A stretch of DNA of 64,000 bases from Bacteroidales bacterium (GCA_017625535.1 JAGAKR010000017.1:62001-126000), one strand, 5' to 3'. Counted from the stretch's first letter, positions 9,367-18,370 are shown. Numbers and translations: made by a program. The notes: generated from the sequence alone by a model not told the origin.

Positions 9367-9385
9367 GTTTGCCATTTTGGCAAAC
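9367..9385. promoter_or_regulatory. Palindrome upstream of the groESL promoter
   Basis: GTTTGCCATTTTGGCAAAC has 8-base perfect arms and a 3-base centre. It lies about 10 bases upstream of the -24 element and 12 bases beyond the stop codon of the lipoprotein gene on the same strand. It could be a regulator site for groESL or a short 3' hairpin of the upstream transcript; the lack of a T-tract favours the first. Confidence 0.45.
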
Positions 9386-9397
9386 ACTGGTGAGTTG

Positions 9398-10369
9398 TTA
9401 TTGTATCTTCAGTCTCTCTATAACTCTATCAATTGTGGCATCCTTAAGGATCACCCTTTTTTCTTTGTCAAGCAGATAAAGGCTTGGGATTGCCCTCAAA
9501 CCATAAATGTTGTTGTCTCTCAGTACAAGATTCGGGTCGTATGCATATATCCAGTCTGAAGGGTATTTGCTGCGGTTCTCTTTCCAGGCTGTAAGGTCTT
9601 CATCTATATACATTGCCAGAACTTTCAGCCTCCCCTCCTTCACCATCCCTGTAAGAGGGGATGACTTTATGGTTTCCAGAATCTCAGCGCAGGAATTGCA
9701 GTCGGGATTATTGAAGAACAAAAGGGTATATTCCCCTTTTATATCTTTGTAAAGGGTGCGCTCTGCAAAACCGTCTGATGAAATTGCCCTGAACTGGAAA
9801 TCTGCGGCAGGGGTACCCATCCTGTTGAGGGAACATATCCTGTGCTGGTACTCATACTGCATTTTGTCAAGGTCTGAAAGGCTGCGGGCTGCAAGTATGC
9901 CGTTGAGGGCACAGAGGTAAATCTCTTCATCAAGAACCGGGGAAATGGGGTTGTAGAAGTAATGTTCTGCGTTCCTCATAATGGCAAGCAACGGCTTTCT
10001 GTCACCGCCAAGAGCCAGGGAATCCAGATTGGCAAAGAGTTCATTCAAGGAAGCCTGTACACTTTTGGAATCTGCCATAGTAAGGATTCTGGCATATGCT
10101 CCAAAAGCCTCTTCAAAAGAGATTGAATCCACCCCGTGTATTGCAGAAGAATCCTTTGTACAAGGGGCATCAATGGCAATAAACTTGTCCCAGAAGTTTC
10201 GGGCAAGGTAATTTACAGCCTGGGTGTTGTCATTTATATAACTTGGGACCTGTACCTGAGGAAACACTACAGGGCTGCAATCTTGTTGACCTGTGCTGTT
10301 TTGGCATCCTTGGAGTACCATTGATACAAGCAGGGCTAAAAATGCCAGAGAAAATATCCTTTTTTTCAT
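9398..10369 (-). CDS. DUF5106-like lipoprotein with a thioredoxin-like domain
   Basis: A 323-residue exported lipoprotein. The lipobox is in the first 25 residues (VLQGC, after a hydrophobic stretch beginning MKKRIFSLAFLALL). The N-terminal half is helical and resembles the DUF5106-type regions found with thioredoxin-like domains in Bacteroidota. The C-terminal half (about 190-320) has the order expected of a TlpA/thioredoxin fold: YTLLFFNNPDCNSCAEIL with a CxxC pair, then GLRAIPSLYLLDKEKRVILKD with the cis-Pro. Likely role: redox or envelope-stress function in the periplasm. The start at 10369 is chosen because the lipobox requires it; an open frame extends upstream to 10474 but carries no signal peptide and overlaps the tRNA-Gln terminator. 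Confidence 0.78.
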   Translation of the reverse strand: MKKRIFSLAFLALLVSMVLQGCQNSTGQQDCSPVVFPQVQVPSYINDNTQAVNYLARNFWDKFIAIDAPCTKDSSAIHGVDSISFEEAFGAYARILTMADSKSVQASLNELFANLDSLALGGDRKPLLAIMRNAEHYFYNPISPVLDEEIYLCALNGILAARSLSDLDKMQYEYQHRICSLNRMGTPAADFQFRAISSDGFAERTLYKDIKGEYTLLFFNNPDCNSCAEILETIKSSPLTGMVKEGRLKVLAMYIDEDLTAWKENRSKYPSDWIYAYDPNLVLRDNNIYGLRAIPSLYLLDKEKRVILKDATIDRVIERLKIQ

Positions 10370-10431
10370 AAATGATCTTTTGAGTGTGATGTAAATTTCC
10401 GGGAACGAATATAAGGAAAATGGCAGAAAAC

Positions 10432-10459
10432 AAAAAGGGGCCTTTTTGCAAAGCCCCTT
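10432..10459 (-). terminator. Rho-independent terminator of tRNA-Gln
   Basis: On the minus strand AAGGGGC pairs with GCCCCTT (plus positions 10453-10459 and 10435-10441) and is followed by a T-run. It lies just after the tRNA and before the lipoprotein start, so the two are separate units. Confidence 0.85.
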
Positions 10460-10463
10460 AATG

Positions 10464-10534
10464 TTGAGATACAAGGATTCGAACCTTGACAGACAGAACC
10501 AAAATCTGTAGTGCTACCATTACACCATATCTCA
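10464..10534 (-). tRNA. tRNA-Gln (anticodon TTG)
   Basis: The minus strand folds as a cloverleaf: acceptor TGAGATA with TATCTCA, a T-arm containing GGTTCGAATCC, and an anticodon loop ATTTTGGT within a CAGA/TCTG stem, giving anticodon TTG. The discriminator is A at 10464 and CCA is not encoded. It has its own perfect promoter and terminator. Confidence 0.95.
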
Positions 10535-10543
10535 GTGAGACCG

Positions 10544-10574
10544 CAAAGGTATGCAAATTTTTTTTATAAACAAA
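10544..10574 (-). promoter_or_regulatory. Promoter of tRNA-Gln
   Basis: The minus strand has TTTG (10571-10574), 19 bases, then TACCTTTG (10544-10551), an exact Bacteroidota promoter. It ends about 10 bases before the tRNA and overlaps the 3' end of the YqaA-like gene by 11 bases. Confidence 0.8.
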
Positions 10575-11028
10575 AATCCAGAAATTTTTGTCCGTAAAGC
10601 ACATATAATATGGTCCATACCCCAAAACGGAGTGCTTTGCCAAGGAAGATGAACACAAGGCATTTTGCAAAATTAAGCCTGTAGAATCCCAGTCCTATGG
10701 CAAATACATCCCCTATGAACGGGAGCCAGCACAGCATTGCCAGATACGGGCCGTATTTGTCTATTTTGGATTTCTGTTTCTCCAGTTTTTCTCGCGAGAC
10801 GTGGAACCACTTCTCTATCCATTCCCATTTTCCGAGATATCCCATACCGTATGAAGTGAGGCTTCCAAGGCTGTTCCCTACTGTTGCCACACAAAAAGTT
10901 GCCAGCGGATTGCACCCTGCCACAAGGGCTCCCACCAACAGAATCTCCGCACTGAACGGAATGACCGTTGCCGCCAGAAAACATCCTATAAACAGACCTA
11001 CAAGGCCCAGGCCCAACAAACCTTCCAT
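10564..11028 (-). CDS. YqaA/DedA-related small membrane protein
   Basis: A 154-residue inner-membrane protein. It has about four hydrophobic segments and family-like sequence (LFIGCFLAATVIPFSAEILL near the N-terminus, GNSLGSLTSYGMGYLGK in the middle, LCWLPFIGDVFAIGLGFYR later). This fits the YqaA branch of the SNARE-associated/VTT (DedA) superfamily, whose members have been linked to lipid carrier or phospholipid scrambling. It follows tadA after four bases, so the two are co-transcribed. Its 3' end carries the promoter of the tRNA-Gln gene. The transported molecule is not known. Confidence 0.8.
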   Translation of the reverse strand: MEGLLGLGLVGLFIGCFLAATVIPFSAEILLVGALVAGCNPLATFCVATVGNSLGSLTSYGMGYLGKWEWIEKWFHVSREKLEKQKSKIDKYGPYLAMLCWLPFIGDVFAIGLGFYRLNFAKCLVFIFLGKALRFGVWTILYVLYGQKFLDFCL

Positions 11029-11032
11029 TTCT

Positions 11033-11494
11033 CTACCTTTTACTTCTGAAAAAATCAGTTACAATCCTTCCGCATTCCTCTGCAAGAATCCCGCCAACCA
11101 CCTCAGTTTTGGGATGCATAAGCGACGGGGTATATCTGGAATATCCCCTTTTCTCATCTGCGGCTCCATAAACCACCCTTCTCACCTGGCTCCACGCAAG
11201 AGCGGCAGCGCACATTGGGCACGGCTCTACTGTTACATACAAGGTACATTTGTCCAGATACTTTCCCCCTACCGCAGCGGCTGCCATTGTAATTGCCTGC
11301 ATCTCGGCGTGGGCAGTTGCATCGGAAAGGGCTTCTGTAAGGTTATGTGCCCTGGCAATTACCCTCCCTCCGCATACCACAACGGCACCTATGGGCACTT
11401 CATCCCTTTCGGCCGCCTTTGCCGCCTCTTTAAGTGCCTCCAGCATATATTTCTCATCGGGAGTAATATCCCTGCCATAATTTCCCCTTTCCAT
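11033..11494 (-). CDS. tadA: tRNA-specific adenosine deaminase
   Basis: A 153-residue zinc-dependent deaminase of the CDA fold. TadA converts adenosine 34 to inosine in tRNA-Arg(ACG). The zinc ligands and proton shuttle are present: HAEMQAI (His and Glu near residue 65) and PCPMCAAAL (two Cys near 94-97). The C-terminal DEKRGYSRYTPSLMHPKTEVVGGI resembles Bacteroidota TadA more than guanine deaminase, but nucleoside deaminases of this size are hard to separate by eye. It is the first gene of a pair with the YqaA-like gene. Confidence 0.82.
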   Translation of the reverse strand: MERGNYGRDITPDEKYMLEALKEAAKAAERDEVPIGAVVVCGGRVIARAHNLTEALSDATAHAEMQAITMAAAAVGGKYLDKCTLYVTVEPCPMCAAALAWSQVRRVVYGAADEKRGYSRYTPSLMHPKTEVVGGILAEECGRIVTDFFRSKR

Positions 11495-11561
11495 AGGTGT
11501 GAATTTCTTTATTTACAAAAATACAAATTTCTTTTTTGCTCCCGATTTCAACAAAGCAAAA

Positions 11562-11590
11562 GAGCTGCAGGATCATTGTCCGGCAGCCCT
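11562..11590 (-). terminator. Terminator of the Na/Pi cotransporter gene
   Basis: On the minus strand GCTGC, a bulge and GGA pair with TCC and GCAGC, followed by CTCTTTT. It begins 24 bases after the stop codon of the transporter gene. Confidence 0.65.
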
Positions 11591-11613
11591 TTTTAGTATT
11601 GTAAGTAGGAGAA

Positions 11614-13311
11614 TTATTTGATCTCCATAATTGCCTCAGAGATATTGATCATAAAGTCACCTACACTCTCGCACTCATTTACAAGGTCCATATAGTATAC
11701 ACCTGTAAGATAGTTGTAGGTCTTGTTCTCAAGATTGAGCAGATGCTCTTCCTTAAGGTTGTTGCGGTATTCGTTAATATCCTGCTCAATGTCCTGTGCA
11801 TTTGCAATGTCATTGATCTGGGTGTAACCCTTCTTGAGATTGAATATCATTGCATCAAAACCTCTTTCAAGCAACTCGGTCATATAGTTGAGTTTCTTTA
11901 TCATAGGTTCATCAAACTTCATGTTGTGGATATTGCGGCGCTGCAGGATACGTGCAATGTTGAAGCCCGAATCACCAACACTCTCAAGTTCACTGATAAT
12001 CTTGTACATTGCCTGGATTCTGCGTGCAGATTCCTCACTTATTACACCATCCTTAACCTGGTCCAGGAATTTTGCAATCTCAAGTTCAATGCGGTCTGTA
12101 ACCTGCTCATAATGCTCAAGTTTCTTGTAAAGAGCATCAAATTTCTCAGGATCCGTTTCATTGATGGCACTCTTGGCATACACATACTGCCTGCGGCAGA
12201 TGTCTGCGTAATGTACAATCTCCTCTTTTGCCTGGTTGAGTGACAACTCAGCAGTGTTGAGCACACCACCCTGGATATACTGGAGACGGAATACCTCTCC
12301 CTCTTCTTTCTTGCCTTTGATGATTTTTGTAACAAGCTGGGCAATCTGGTTGGTGAACCATACAAGTACAAGGGTATTGCATATATTGAACAAAGTATGC
12401 ACCATAGAGATTGCATACAGGATTGAGTTTGCTGATGCCCCTGCAACCAGCGGATTGTCCATCCCTATCCCCATAATTATCTTGGATACCACAAACAGGA
12501 ACGGATGGAACAGGATAAGCACCCAAACCACACCAAATATGTTGAATACACAGTGTGCCATAGCTGCCCTTCTTGCAGATACGTTGGCAACGGCTGCCGC
12601 AATGTTGGCTGTAATTGTGGTACCTATATTCTCTCCCAATACCATTGCTGCACCCATCTCAAACGGAATCCATCCGTTGTTGCACATTACAAGGGTAAGG
12701 GCCATTGTGGCGCTTGAAGACTGTAGCACTATTGTAAGGATTGTACCTATTGCAACGAACATAAGTATAGAACCGAAGCCGTAACCTGTCCACTGCTGCA
12801 GGAACTCAAGAACTTCAGGCGAATTTTGAAGATCCGGAACGGAATCCTTAAGGAAACTCAAGCCCAGGAACAAAAGGGCAAAACCAATTATAAGTTCTCC
12901 AATGGATTTCTTTTTCTTTGCCTTGCACATCATGAATGCGAATCCGAAACCTATGAGCGGAATGGCAAGTATTGCAATGTCTGCCTTGAATCCAAGAAGT
13001 GAGATTAGCCATGCTGTAAATGTTGTACCAATATTGGCACCCATAATTACTCCAATTGACTGAACCAAAGAGAGGAGTCCTGCGTTTACAAAACTCACAA
13101 CCATTACTGTGGTTGCACTTGAAGATTGGATAACGGCTGTAATGAATAGACCTGTAAGAATCCTTGAAAGTGAATTTGAAGTCATTGCCGCCAGAATATT
13201 CCTCAATTTGTCTCCGGCAACCTTCTGAAGAGCTTCACTCATCAGGGTCATACCGTAAAGGAAGAGGCCCAATGAACCCAGAAGCGTTAGAATACTGAAA
13301 ACGGTGTCCAT
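11614..13311 (-). CDS. Na/Pi cotransporter family protein (NptA-like, PhoU-type tail)
   Basis: A 565-residue inner-membrane symporter. The N-terminal 330 residues hold the two inverted Na_Pi_cotrans repeats, each with the signature QSSSAT (VIQSSSATTVMVV near residue 61, VLQSSSATMALTL near 196). The rest is a cytoplasmic helical PhoU-like domain with many Glu and Lys (about 345-560). The family imports inorganic phosphate with sodium, and the PhoU-like tail may regulate it. It stands alone, with a terminator downstream and a minus-strand TATATTTG element (13337-13344) upstream. It is divergent from the large metallopeptidase-like gene. Confidence 0.92.
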   Translation of the reverse strand: MDTVFSILTLLGSLGLFLYGMTLMSEALQKVAGDKLRNILAAMTSNSLSRILTGLFITAVIQSSSATTVMVVSFVNAGLLSLVQSIGVIMGANIGTTFTAWLISLLGFKADIAILAIPLIGFGFAFMMCKAKKKKSIGELIIGFALLFLGLSFLKDSVPDLQNSPEVLEFLQQWTGYGFGSILMFVAIGTILTIVLQSSSATMALTLVMCNNGWIPFEMGAAMVLGENIGTTITANIAAAVANVSARRAAMAHCVFNIFGVVWVLILFHPFLFVVSKIIMGIGMDNPLVAGASANSILYAISMVHTLFNICNTLVLVWFTNQIAQLVTKIIKGKKEEGEVFRLQYIQGGVLNTAELSLNQAKEEIVHYADICRRQYVYAKSAINETDPEKFDALYKKLEHYEQVTDRIELEIAKFLDQVKDGVISEESARRIQAMYKIISELESVGDSGFNIARILQRRNIHNMKFDEPMIKKLNYMTELLERGFDAMIFNLKKGYTQINDIANAQDIEQDINEYRNNLKEEHLLNLENKTYNYLTGVYYMDLVNECESVGDFMINISEAIMEIK

Positions 13312-13336
13312 TTAAATAATGTTTTGTTTTAATACA

Positions 13337-13394
13337 CAAATATAATGTTAAAAAATGAGGTGCTGAAATATCACCGGAATTATTGTTATCTTCG
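13337..13394. promoter_or_regulatory. Divergent promoter region of the Na/Pi gene and the 13.4-kb gene
   Basis: On the minus strand TATATTTG (13337-13344) fits a -7 box 26 bases before the Na/Pi start. On the plus strand TATCTTCG (13387-13394) is a near match serving the gene that starts at 13435. The second element argues that an upstream in-frame ATG at 13345 is not used. Confidence 0.45.
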
Positions 13395-13434
13395 CAACAA
13401 TTCCGTAACAAATTTCTCCAAATTTTCACAGAGT

Positions 13435-16400
13435 ATGTGCCCCGGTGTAAAATATAAAATTCTCCTTCTTATCTCTGCTATCCTGCTCTCCCATACTGCA
13501 ATGATGGGACAGTTTGTAATAAATGGCGGCACACCGGCTTCAACCCGCTGGATGCAGGTGAAGGGTGACAGATACAAAGTGATTTATCCTCAGGGGGCAG
13601 ACTCTCTGGCAAAGAGATATCTGTGGCTGCTGGAACAGAACAGCAGTGCGGTAATGCTGGGCCTGGGTGGAATAAAGCCTGCAGGAATTCCGGTGGTGCT
13701 CTACAATGGTACGGCAAACAGCAACGGAATGGTGGTATGGGCACCCAAAAGGATGGAACTCTTTACCCTTCCAATGAGGCCCTCGTATCCAGTAAGGTGG
13801 GAAGAGCAGCTTGCTGTACATGAGAGCCGCCACGTAGGGCAGATGACCCATTTTACAAAAGGAATCTACAAACTTGGAACAATACTTATAGGACAGCAGG
13901 CCCCATCCCTGGGAGTGGGGATATACCCTTCCCGATGGATGCTTGAGGGTGATGCCGTTGTGGCAGAAACGGAACTCACCAATTCCGGCAGGGGAAGGAA
14001 TGCAGAATTTATGGAGTACTACAGGGCAGCCTTCCTGGAGGGGGACATCCGCAGATGGGAGAGATGGAAGCAGGGGTCATATAAATACTATACCCCAAAC
14101 CTGTACGCAATGGGTTACCTCATAAACAGTACAATAAGGTACTCTACAGGCAAATATGCCTATGCCGGGGAGGTTTTTGACGGGTTTGTGAAGAAATTCT
14201 ACACCCCTTTTGCCAGGGATGTGAGTTATGAAAAATCTGTTGGGAAAGGCCCCCGCCTCTTCTTCAGGCGGGGACGTGAGATGATGACCGGAATATGGCA
14301 GGAGGAACTCGCGGCCAGGGGTACAATCACTGAGCCTCAGGAGCAACTGCTTGAAAGGGGCAAAGGGTATCAGGAGTATCTCTCACCCGTATCAGTTGGC
14401 AAAGATTCAGTACTTTACATAAAATACTCATATAACAATGCCGCTTTACTGGTGTTGGTTTCCGGAGGAAAAGAGGAGGTGATAAGGGGCTTCTCAGCAT
14501 CGGCATCGGGGTTCAGATGCCACGGAGACCATATCTATTTCACAGAAAACATATCATCTTCCCGATGGAGCAACTATGCCTTCGGCACATTGTTCCGCTT
14601 CAACTGGAGAGCAGCCCTGGAGGGAAGTGGGACAGCAGGGGAGAGGGGTATGAAGAGATTGTCGGGAAGGAAATATTATAAATCCCCTGATCTGAGTGTT
14701 GCCGGGGATACTGTTATGGTGGTGGAGTTCTTCCCTCAGGGGGGCTCTGCACTGGCGTTGCTGGATGCCCGGAGCGGTGAGGTTGTGCAGAAGATTGGGG
14801 CTCCGGATGGCGGACAGATTACTGAGAGTGTCTTTTTGGGCAATGATATATATGCGTTGGCAGTTACCGGGAGGGGACTGGGATTGTTCAGGATGCCGGA
14901 GGGGCAGGGGGAGTGGGAGAGTGTTGTAGGGGAGCAGGCGGCTTCCATTGAGGATCTGCATTGTGCAGTGGTGGAGGATGAAACCGGTGGCAGAGCAAGG
15001 GTCCTCTATTTTGTGTCGGATATAGACGGAGTAAGGAATGTTTATATGCTCAATCCGGTGGAGGGTGAACTCAGGAGGCTTACAAATTCAAGGTATGGAG
15101 CAACTGCCCCCCATATTGCAGAGGGGAACCTCTACTATTCATCTCTGGAACTTGGAGGCAGATTTCCTGTTAGGATTGCCCTGGCTGATGTAAGGGAGAG
15201 CAATTCGGCATTTGAGCCCCGTATGGAGGGGAATTCTCTTGTGGGGAATTACAGATACAGGGTTGCGGATGAACTCTCTGCGCAGGCCAGGGAGGCGTTG
15301 GCAGGGAAGGGGCTGCTGGCACCGCAGGAGGAGATGCTCAGGCGCAACGGCACCTCAATTGTCAATTACAGTGTGTCTGAAGAAGAGTTTGCAGAGAGTG
15401 TGGAGGCACAGAGATACAGCATATTGGGCAACTTGTTCAGGTTCCACTCCTGGGCCCCTGTGTACTACAATGTAGACCGTATAATGGAGTTTGATTTTGA
15501 CAAAATTTATGAGGTTGCCTCATTGGGTGCAACTGCATATTCCCAGAATACCCTTGGTACTGCTGTAACTATGCTGGGATATTCTTATCATAAGGGGCTC
15601 CTTGCGGGACATTTCAAGTTCAAGTATACCGGCTGGTACCCTGCATTCCAGATAGGTGCGGATGTAAATGCGGCAGAGCGTTATAATGTAAGGGTTGTGA
15701 GGGATTCTTCCGGAGTTAAAAGGGTTGTGCAGGAGGCTCCAGGGGCTCTTGTGGAATTGGATGCCCTTGCTTATCTCCCTATGAGTTTCAATTCCCACGG
15801 CTGGCAGAGAGGGCTGGTGCCACAGGTTAGGGTGGAGTATGACAATAACGGCTATTATGATACTGCAAAAGGGAAGTATCTGAACGGAGGTACAATAACC
15901 CCTGCCCTGCAGTTTTATGTGATGAGGGATATGGCCCATTCGGGGATATTCCCAAAATATGGTTTTGGAGGTGTTGCAAGGTGGAGGTTCTCATTCAATG
16001 GGGGTGAGAATTTTGGGGATGTGTCATCTTTATACTTGTATGCGTATCTTCCGGGCCTGGCTCCAAACCACGGTGTAAAACTCTCAATGAGCACCCAGCA
16101 CCACAATGCGGATGGGAAGAATTATTATCTGGGGAATCTGGTGGATATGCCCCGCGGATATGATGAGGATTTCTACTCCGAAAACTACTTTATGGGCACC
16201 TTCGATTATGCATTTCCAATATACTTGGGAGATACACACGTATGGAGGCTTGCCTATCTGAAGAGGATGCAGGTGATTCCGTTCGCAGATTATGCTGTGG
16301 GCAAATTTGCCGCAGGCAGGAATGGGAAAGCCGGCAATTCTGCGCTGTATTCCTGCGGTACAAGTGTGCTGGTGGATTTTGCCCCGTTCTCAATAGGGCT

Positions 16401-16503
16401 TGAGTGCAGCATTGGAGTGCGTTACTCATACAACGGCAACAATGGCGGACTCCCTGGAAAAGGAAGCGCCGTACATTTCCTCTTCTCCACTTCGCTGTAC
16501 TAG
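13435..16503 (+). CDS. Large exported peptidase-MA-like protein with propeller and beta-barrel regions
   Basis: A 1022-residue exported protein. The signal peptide is KYKILLLISAILL with cleavage near MMGQ. The N-terminal part (about 30-300) carries a zinc-type HESRH motif near residue 128 within EEQLAVHESRHVGQM, as in the peptidase-MA/gluzincin group. The middle (about 320-640) has repeated strands such as GDHIYFTEN, VLYFVSDIDGVRNVYML and LRRLTNSRYGATAPHIAEGNLYYSS, typical of a TolB-like six-bladed propeller. The C-terminal 350 residues alternate polar and aromatic residues and end in FLFSTSLY, like an outer-membrane beta-barrel. I infer an outer-membrane protein with a peptidase domain; the substrate is unknown. 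Start chosen from signal peptide and promoter position. Confidence 0.7.
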   Translation: MCPGVKYKILLLISAILLSHTAMMGQFVINGGTPASTRWMQVKGDRYKVIYPQGADSLAKRYLWLLEQNSSAVMLGLGGIKPAGIPVVLYNGTANSNGMVVWAPKRMELFTLPMRPSYPVRWEEQLAVHESRHVGQMTHFTKGIYKLGTILIGQQAPSLGVGIYPSRWMLEGDAVVAETELTNSGRGRNAEFMEYYRAAFLEGDIRRWERWKQGSYKYYTPNLYAMGYLINSTIRYSTGKYAYAGEVFDGFVKKFYTPFARDVSYEKSVGKGPRLFFRRGREMMTGIWQEELAARGTITEPQEQLLERGKGYQEYLSPVSVGKDSVLYIKYSYNNAALLVLVSGGKEEVIRGFSASASGFRCHGDHIYFTENISSSRWSNYAFGTLFRFNWRAALEGSGTAGERGMKRLSGRKYYKSPDLSVAGDTVMVVEFFPQGGSALALLDARSGEVVQKIGAPDGGQITESVFLGNDIYALAVTGRGLGLFRMPEGQGEWESVVGEQAASIEDLHCAVVEDETGGRARVLYFVSDIDGVRNVYMLNPVEGELRRLTNSRYGATAPHIAEGNLYYSSLELGGRFPVRIALADVRESNSAFEPRMEGNSLVGNYRYRVADELSAQAREALAGKGLLAPQEEMLRRNGTSIVNYSVSEEEFAESVEAQRYSILGNLFRFHSWAPVYYNVDRIMEFDFDKIYEVASLGATAYSQNTLGTAVTMLGYSYHKGLLAGHFKFKYTGWYPAFQIGADVNAAERYNVRVVRDSSGVKRVVQEAPGALVELDALAYLPMSFNSHGWQRGLVPQVRVEYDNNGYYDTAKGKYLNGGTITPALQFYVMRDMAHSGIFPKYGFGGVARWRFSFNGGENFGDVSSLYLYAYLPGLAPNHGVKLSMSTQHHNADGKNYYLGNLVDMPRGYDEDFYSENYFMGTFDYAFPIYLGDTHVWRLAYLKRMQVIPFADYAVGKFAAGRNGKAGNSALYSCGTSVLVDFAPFSIGLECSIGVRYSYNGNNGGLPGKGSAVHFLFSTSLY

Positions 16504-16512
16504 CCACCTCCA

Positions 16513-18360
16513 TTACTTGAGATTTCTTATTATGAGTTCGGCCATTTTTGGGCCTACTACAGCCTCAATTTCTTCGCGTGGGGCAGCCTTGAGCCGTTTT
16601 ACACTCTTGAAGTGCTGCAGCAGTTTCTGTTGGGTGGCTTCGCCAACTCCCTTTATCTGAAGAAGTTGTGAAGTAATCTGGTTTTTGGTCCTTTTGCTCC
16701 TGTGGTGGGTTATGCCAAAACGGTGGGCCTCATCCCTCAGATGCATAAGGAGTTTCAGGGCAGGGGAGTTCTTGTCCATAAACAATGGGGTAGGGTCGCC
16801 CGGAATCATAATCTCCTCAAGCCTTTCGGCAATGCTTATCACCTCTACGTGAGGGAGCGGTGTGCCGTCATTGTTTTTGCGCATAGGGGCACCTGGACGG
16901 TCTCCCAAAAGTCCCAGGTCTTTAAGGGCATCGTAGGCAAAATGGAGCTGGCCCCGTCCGCCGTCTATAACTATGAGTTGCGGAATGTCTCCCCCCTCTT
17001 CCAGCAGGCGGGAGTAGCGGCGGTGCACCACCTCATACATTGAGGCGTAGTCGTTTGCCCCTACCACTGTCTTTATGTTAAAGTGGCGGTAGTCCCGTTT
17101 GCTCGGTTTGCCGTTCCTGAACACCACGCAGGCTGCAACCGGGTTGGTTCCCTGGGTGTTGGAGTTGTCGAAACACTCTATGTGCAGCGGCAGGCGGTCC
17201 ATATGAAGGGCCTCCTTCAGTGCTGTAACCGCACGGTTTTTCCCCTCTTCCGGGTCCTTTATCTCCTCCTGTTTCATTTTCTGGAACTGGAAGGCCTTTG
17301 CATTTTTGGTACTGAGTTCCAACAGGCTCAGTTTGTCCCCCTTGAGGGGTATGTGCATATTGCGGGCAATGGAAAGGTTGTCGGGAAGAAAAGGTACCAG
17401 AACCTCTTCTGTGCGGTGTTCCCCCTGTGCCCGGGTTATCTGGTAGATTTCCTGCATGAAACGGGTGAGTACCGCCTCTTTCTCCTCCTCTATGTTAAGT
17501 TTGAAGTGGAGGTTGAGGGTCTGTATAATGCATCCTCCGTTAAGGCGGAAGAAGTTGCCGAATGCGTTGCCTTTCTCAAATACAATGGAGAATACATCCG
17601 TATTGGTTATGCTTGGGTGTACAATGAGCGATTTGCTGTAGTGGTTCTGCAGCATATCTATCTTCTCCTTGTATTCCTGGGCCTGCTCAAATTCCAGCGC
17701 AGAGGCGGCCTCCTGCATCTTCTTTTTGTATTCCCTTATGAGGCTGCCGGTGTTGCCCCTGAGCAGTTCCTTTATTCCCGATATCTGAAGGTTGTACTCC
17801 TCTTCTGAGATCTCCCCCACGCACGGGCCGGCACATTTTTTAATGTGTATGTTAAGGCAGGGCTTGAATTTGTTCTGTGCAATGCTCTCCCGGTTCAAGG
17901 CCAGTTTGCAGGTGCGGAGTTTGTAGAGTGAGTTTATGAGGTCAAGCAGATGGTGGGCGTGCTGTACAGAACTGTAGGGCCCAAAATAGAGCGAACCGTC
18001 CCTTACAAAACGGCGGGTTAGGAATATGCGGGGGAATGGCTCATTCTTTATGCATATCCAGGGGTAACTTTTGCCGTCTTTAAGCAGGATGTTGTATTTG
18101 GGCTGGTACTGTTTTATAAGGTTGTTCTCCAGCAGAAGGGCATCCTGTTCGCTCTCCACAACGGTATGCTGCACATCTGCAATCTTTGAAACCAGCACCC
18201 TGGTCTTTGTGGTGAGTTTATCCTCACTCACAAAGTATTGTGCCACCCTTTTCCTCAGGCTCTTTGCTTTTCCAATGTAAATTATGGTGCCCGAAGAGTC
18301 CAGGAAACGGTATACGCCCGGTTCCAGCGGAAGTATGCTTATTTTCTCTTTCAGGTCCAT
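16513..18360 (-). CDS. uvrC: Excinuclease ABC subunit C
   Basis: Nucleotide-excision-repair nuclease that cuts on both sides of a UvrAB-bound lesion; 615 residues, normal length. Domains in order: GIY-YIG nuclease (about 10-95: GVYRFLDSSGTIIYIGKAKSLRKR), a cysteine-containing segment (CLNIHIKKCAGPCVG, about 170-185), the UVR motif (about 205-240), an RNase H-like endonuclease domain (ECFDNSNTQGTNPVAACVVF, then LIVIDGGRGQL) and tandem helix-hairpin-helix repeats at the end (LLQIKGVGEATQQKLLQHF). Its start codon is only 24 bases from the divergent lipid acyltransferase start, and its end faces the metallopeptidase-like gene with a 9-base gap. Confidence 0.98.
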   Translation of the reverse strand: MDLKEKISILPLEPGVYRFLDSSGTIIYIGKAKSLRKRVAQYFVSEDKLTTKTRVLVSKIADVQHTVVESEQDALLLENNLIKQYQPKYNILLKDGKSYPWICIKNEPFPRIFLTRRFVRDGSLYFGPYSSVQHAHHLLDLINSLYKLRTCKLALNRESIAQNKFKPCLNIHIKKCAGPCVGEISEEEYNLQISGIKELLRGNTGSLIREYKKKMQEAASALEFEQAQEYKEKIDMLQNHYSKSLIVHPSITNTDVFSIVFEKGNAFGNFFRLNGGCIIQTLNLHFKLNIEEEKEAVLTRFMQEIYQITRAQGEHRTEEVLVPFLPDNLSIARNMHIPLKGDKLSLLELSTKNAKAFQFQKMKQEEIKDPEEGKNRAVTALKEALHMDRLPLHIECFDNSNTQGTNPVAACVVFRNGKPSKRDYRHFNIKTVVGANDYASMYEVVHRRYSRLLEEGGDIPQLIVIDGGRGQLHFAYDALKDLGLLGDRPGAPMRKNNDGTPLPHVEVISIAERLEEIMIPGDPTPLFMDKNSPALKLLMHLRDEAHRFGITHHRSKRTKNQITSQLLQIKGVGEATQQKLLQHFKSVKRLKAAPREEIEAVVGPKMAELIIRNLK

Positions 18361-18370
18361 ATTTTTTAGT

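Noticed and set aside
9287-9397. CIRCE/HrcA operator upstream of groES
   Set aside because: A GAGTGCCAA half is present at 9351-9359 but there is no matching TTGGCACTC or TTAGCACTC arm at nine bases distance; the bases fit a sigma-54 element better.
10697-11596. 299-codon plus-strand open frame across the YqaA-like and tadA genes
   Set aside because: It runs antisense to two well-supported genes and has no coherent protein features.
17083-17808. 241-codon plus-strand open frame within uvrC
   Set aside because: It is an antisense shadow of uvrC, with no recognisable domain.
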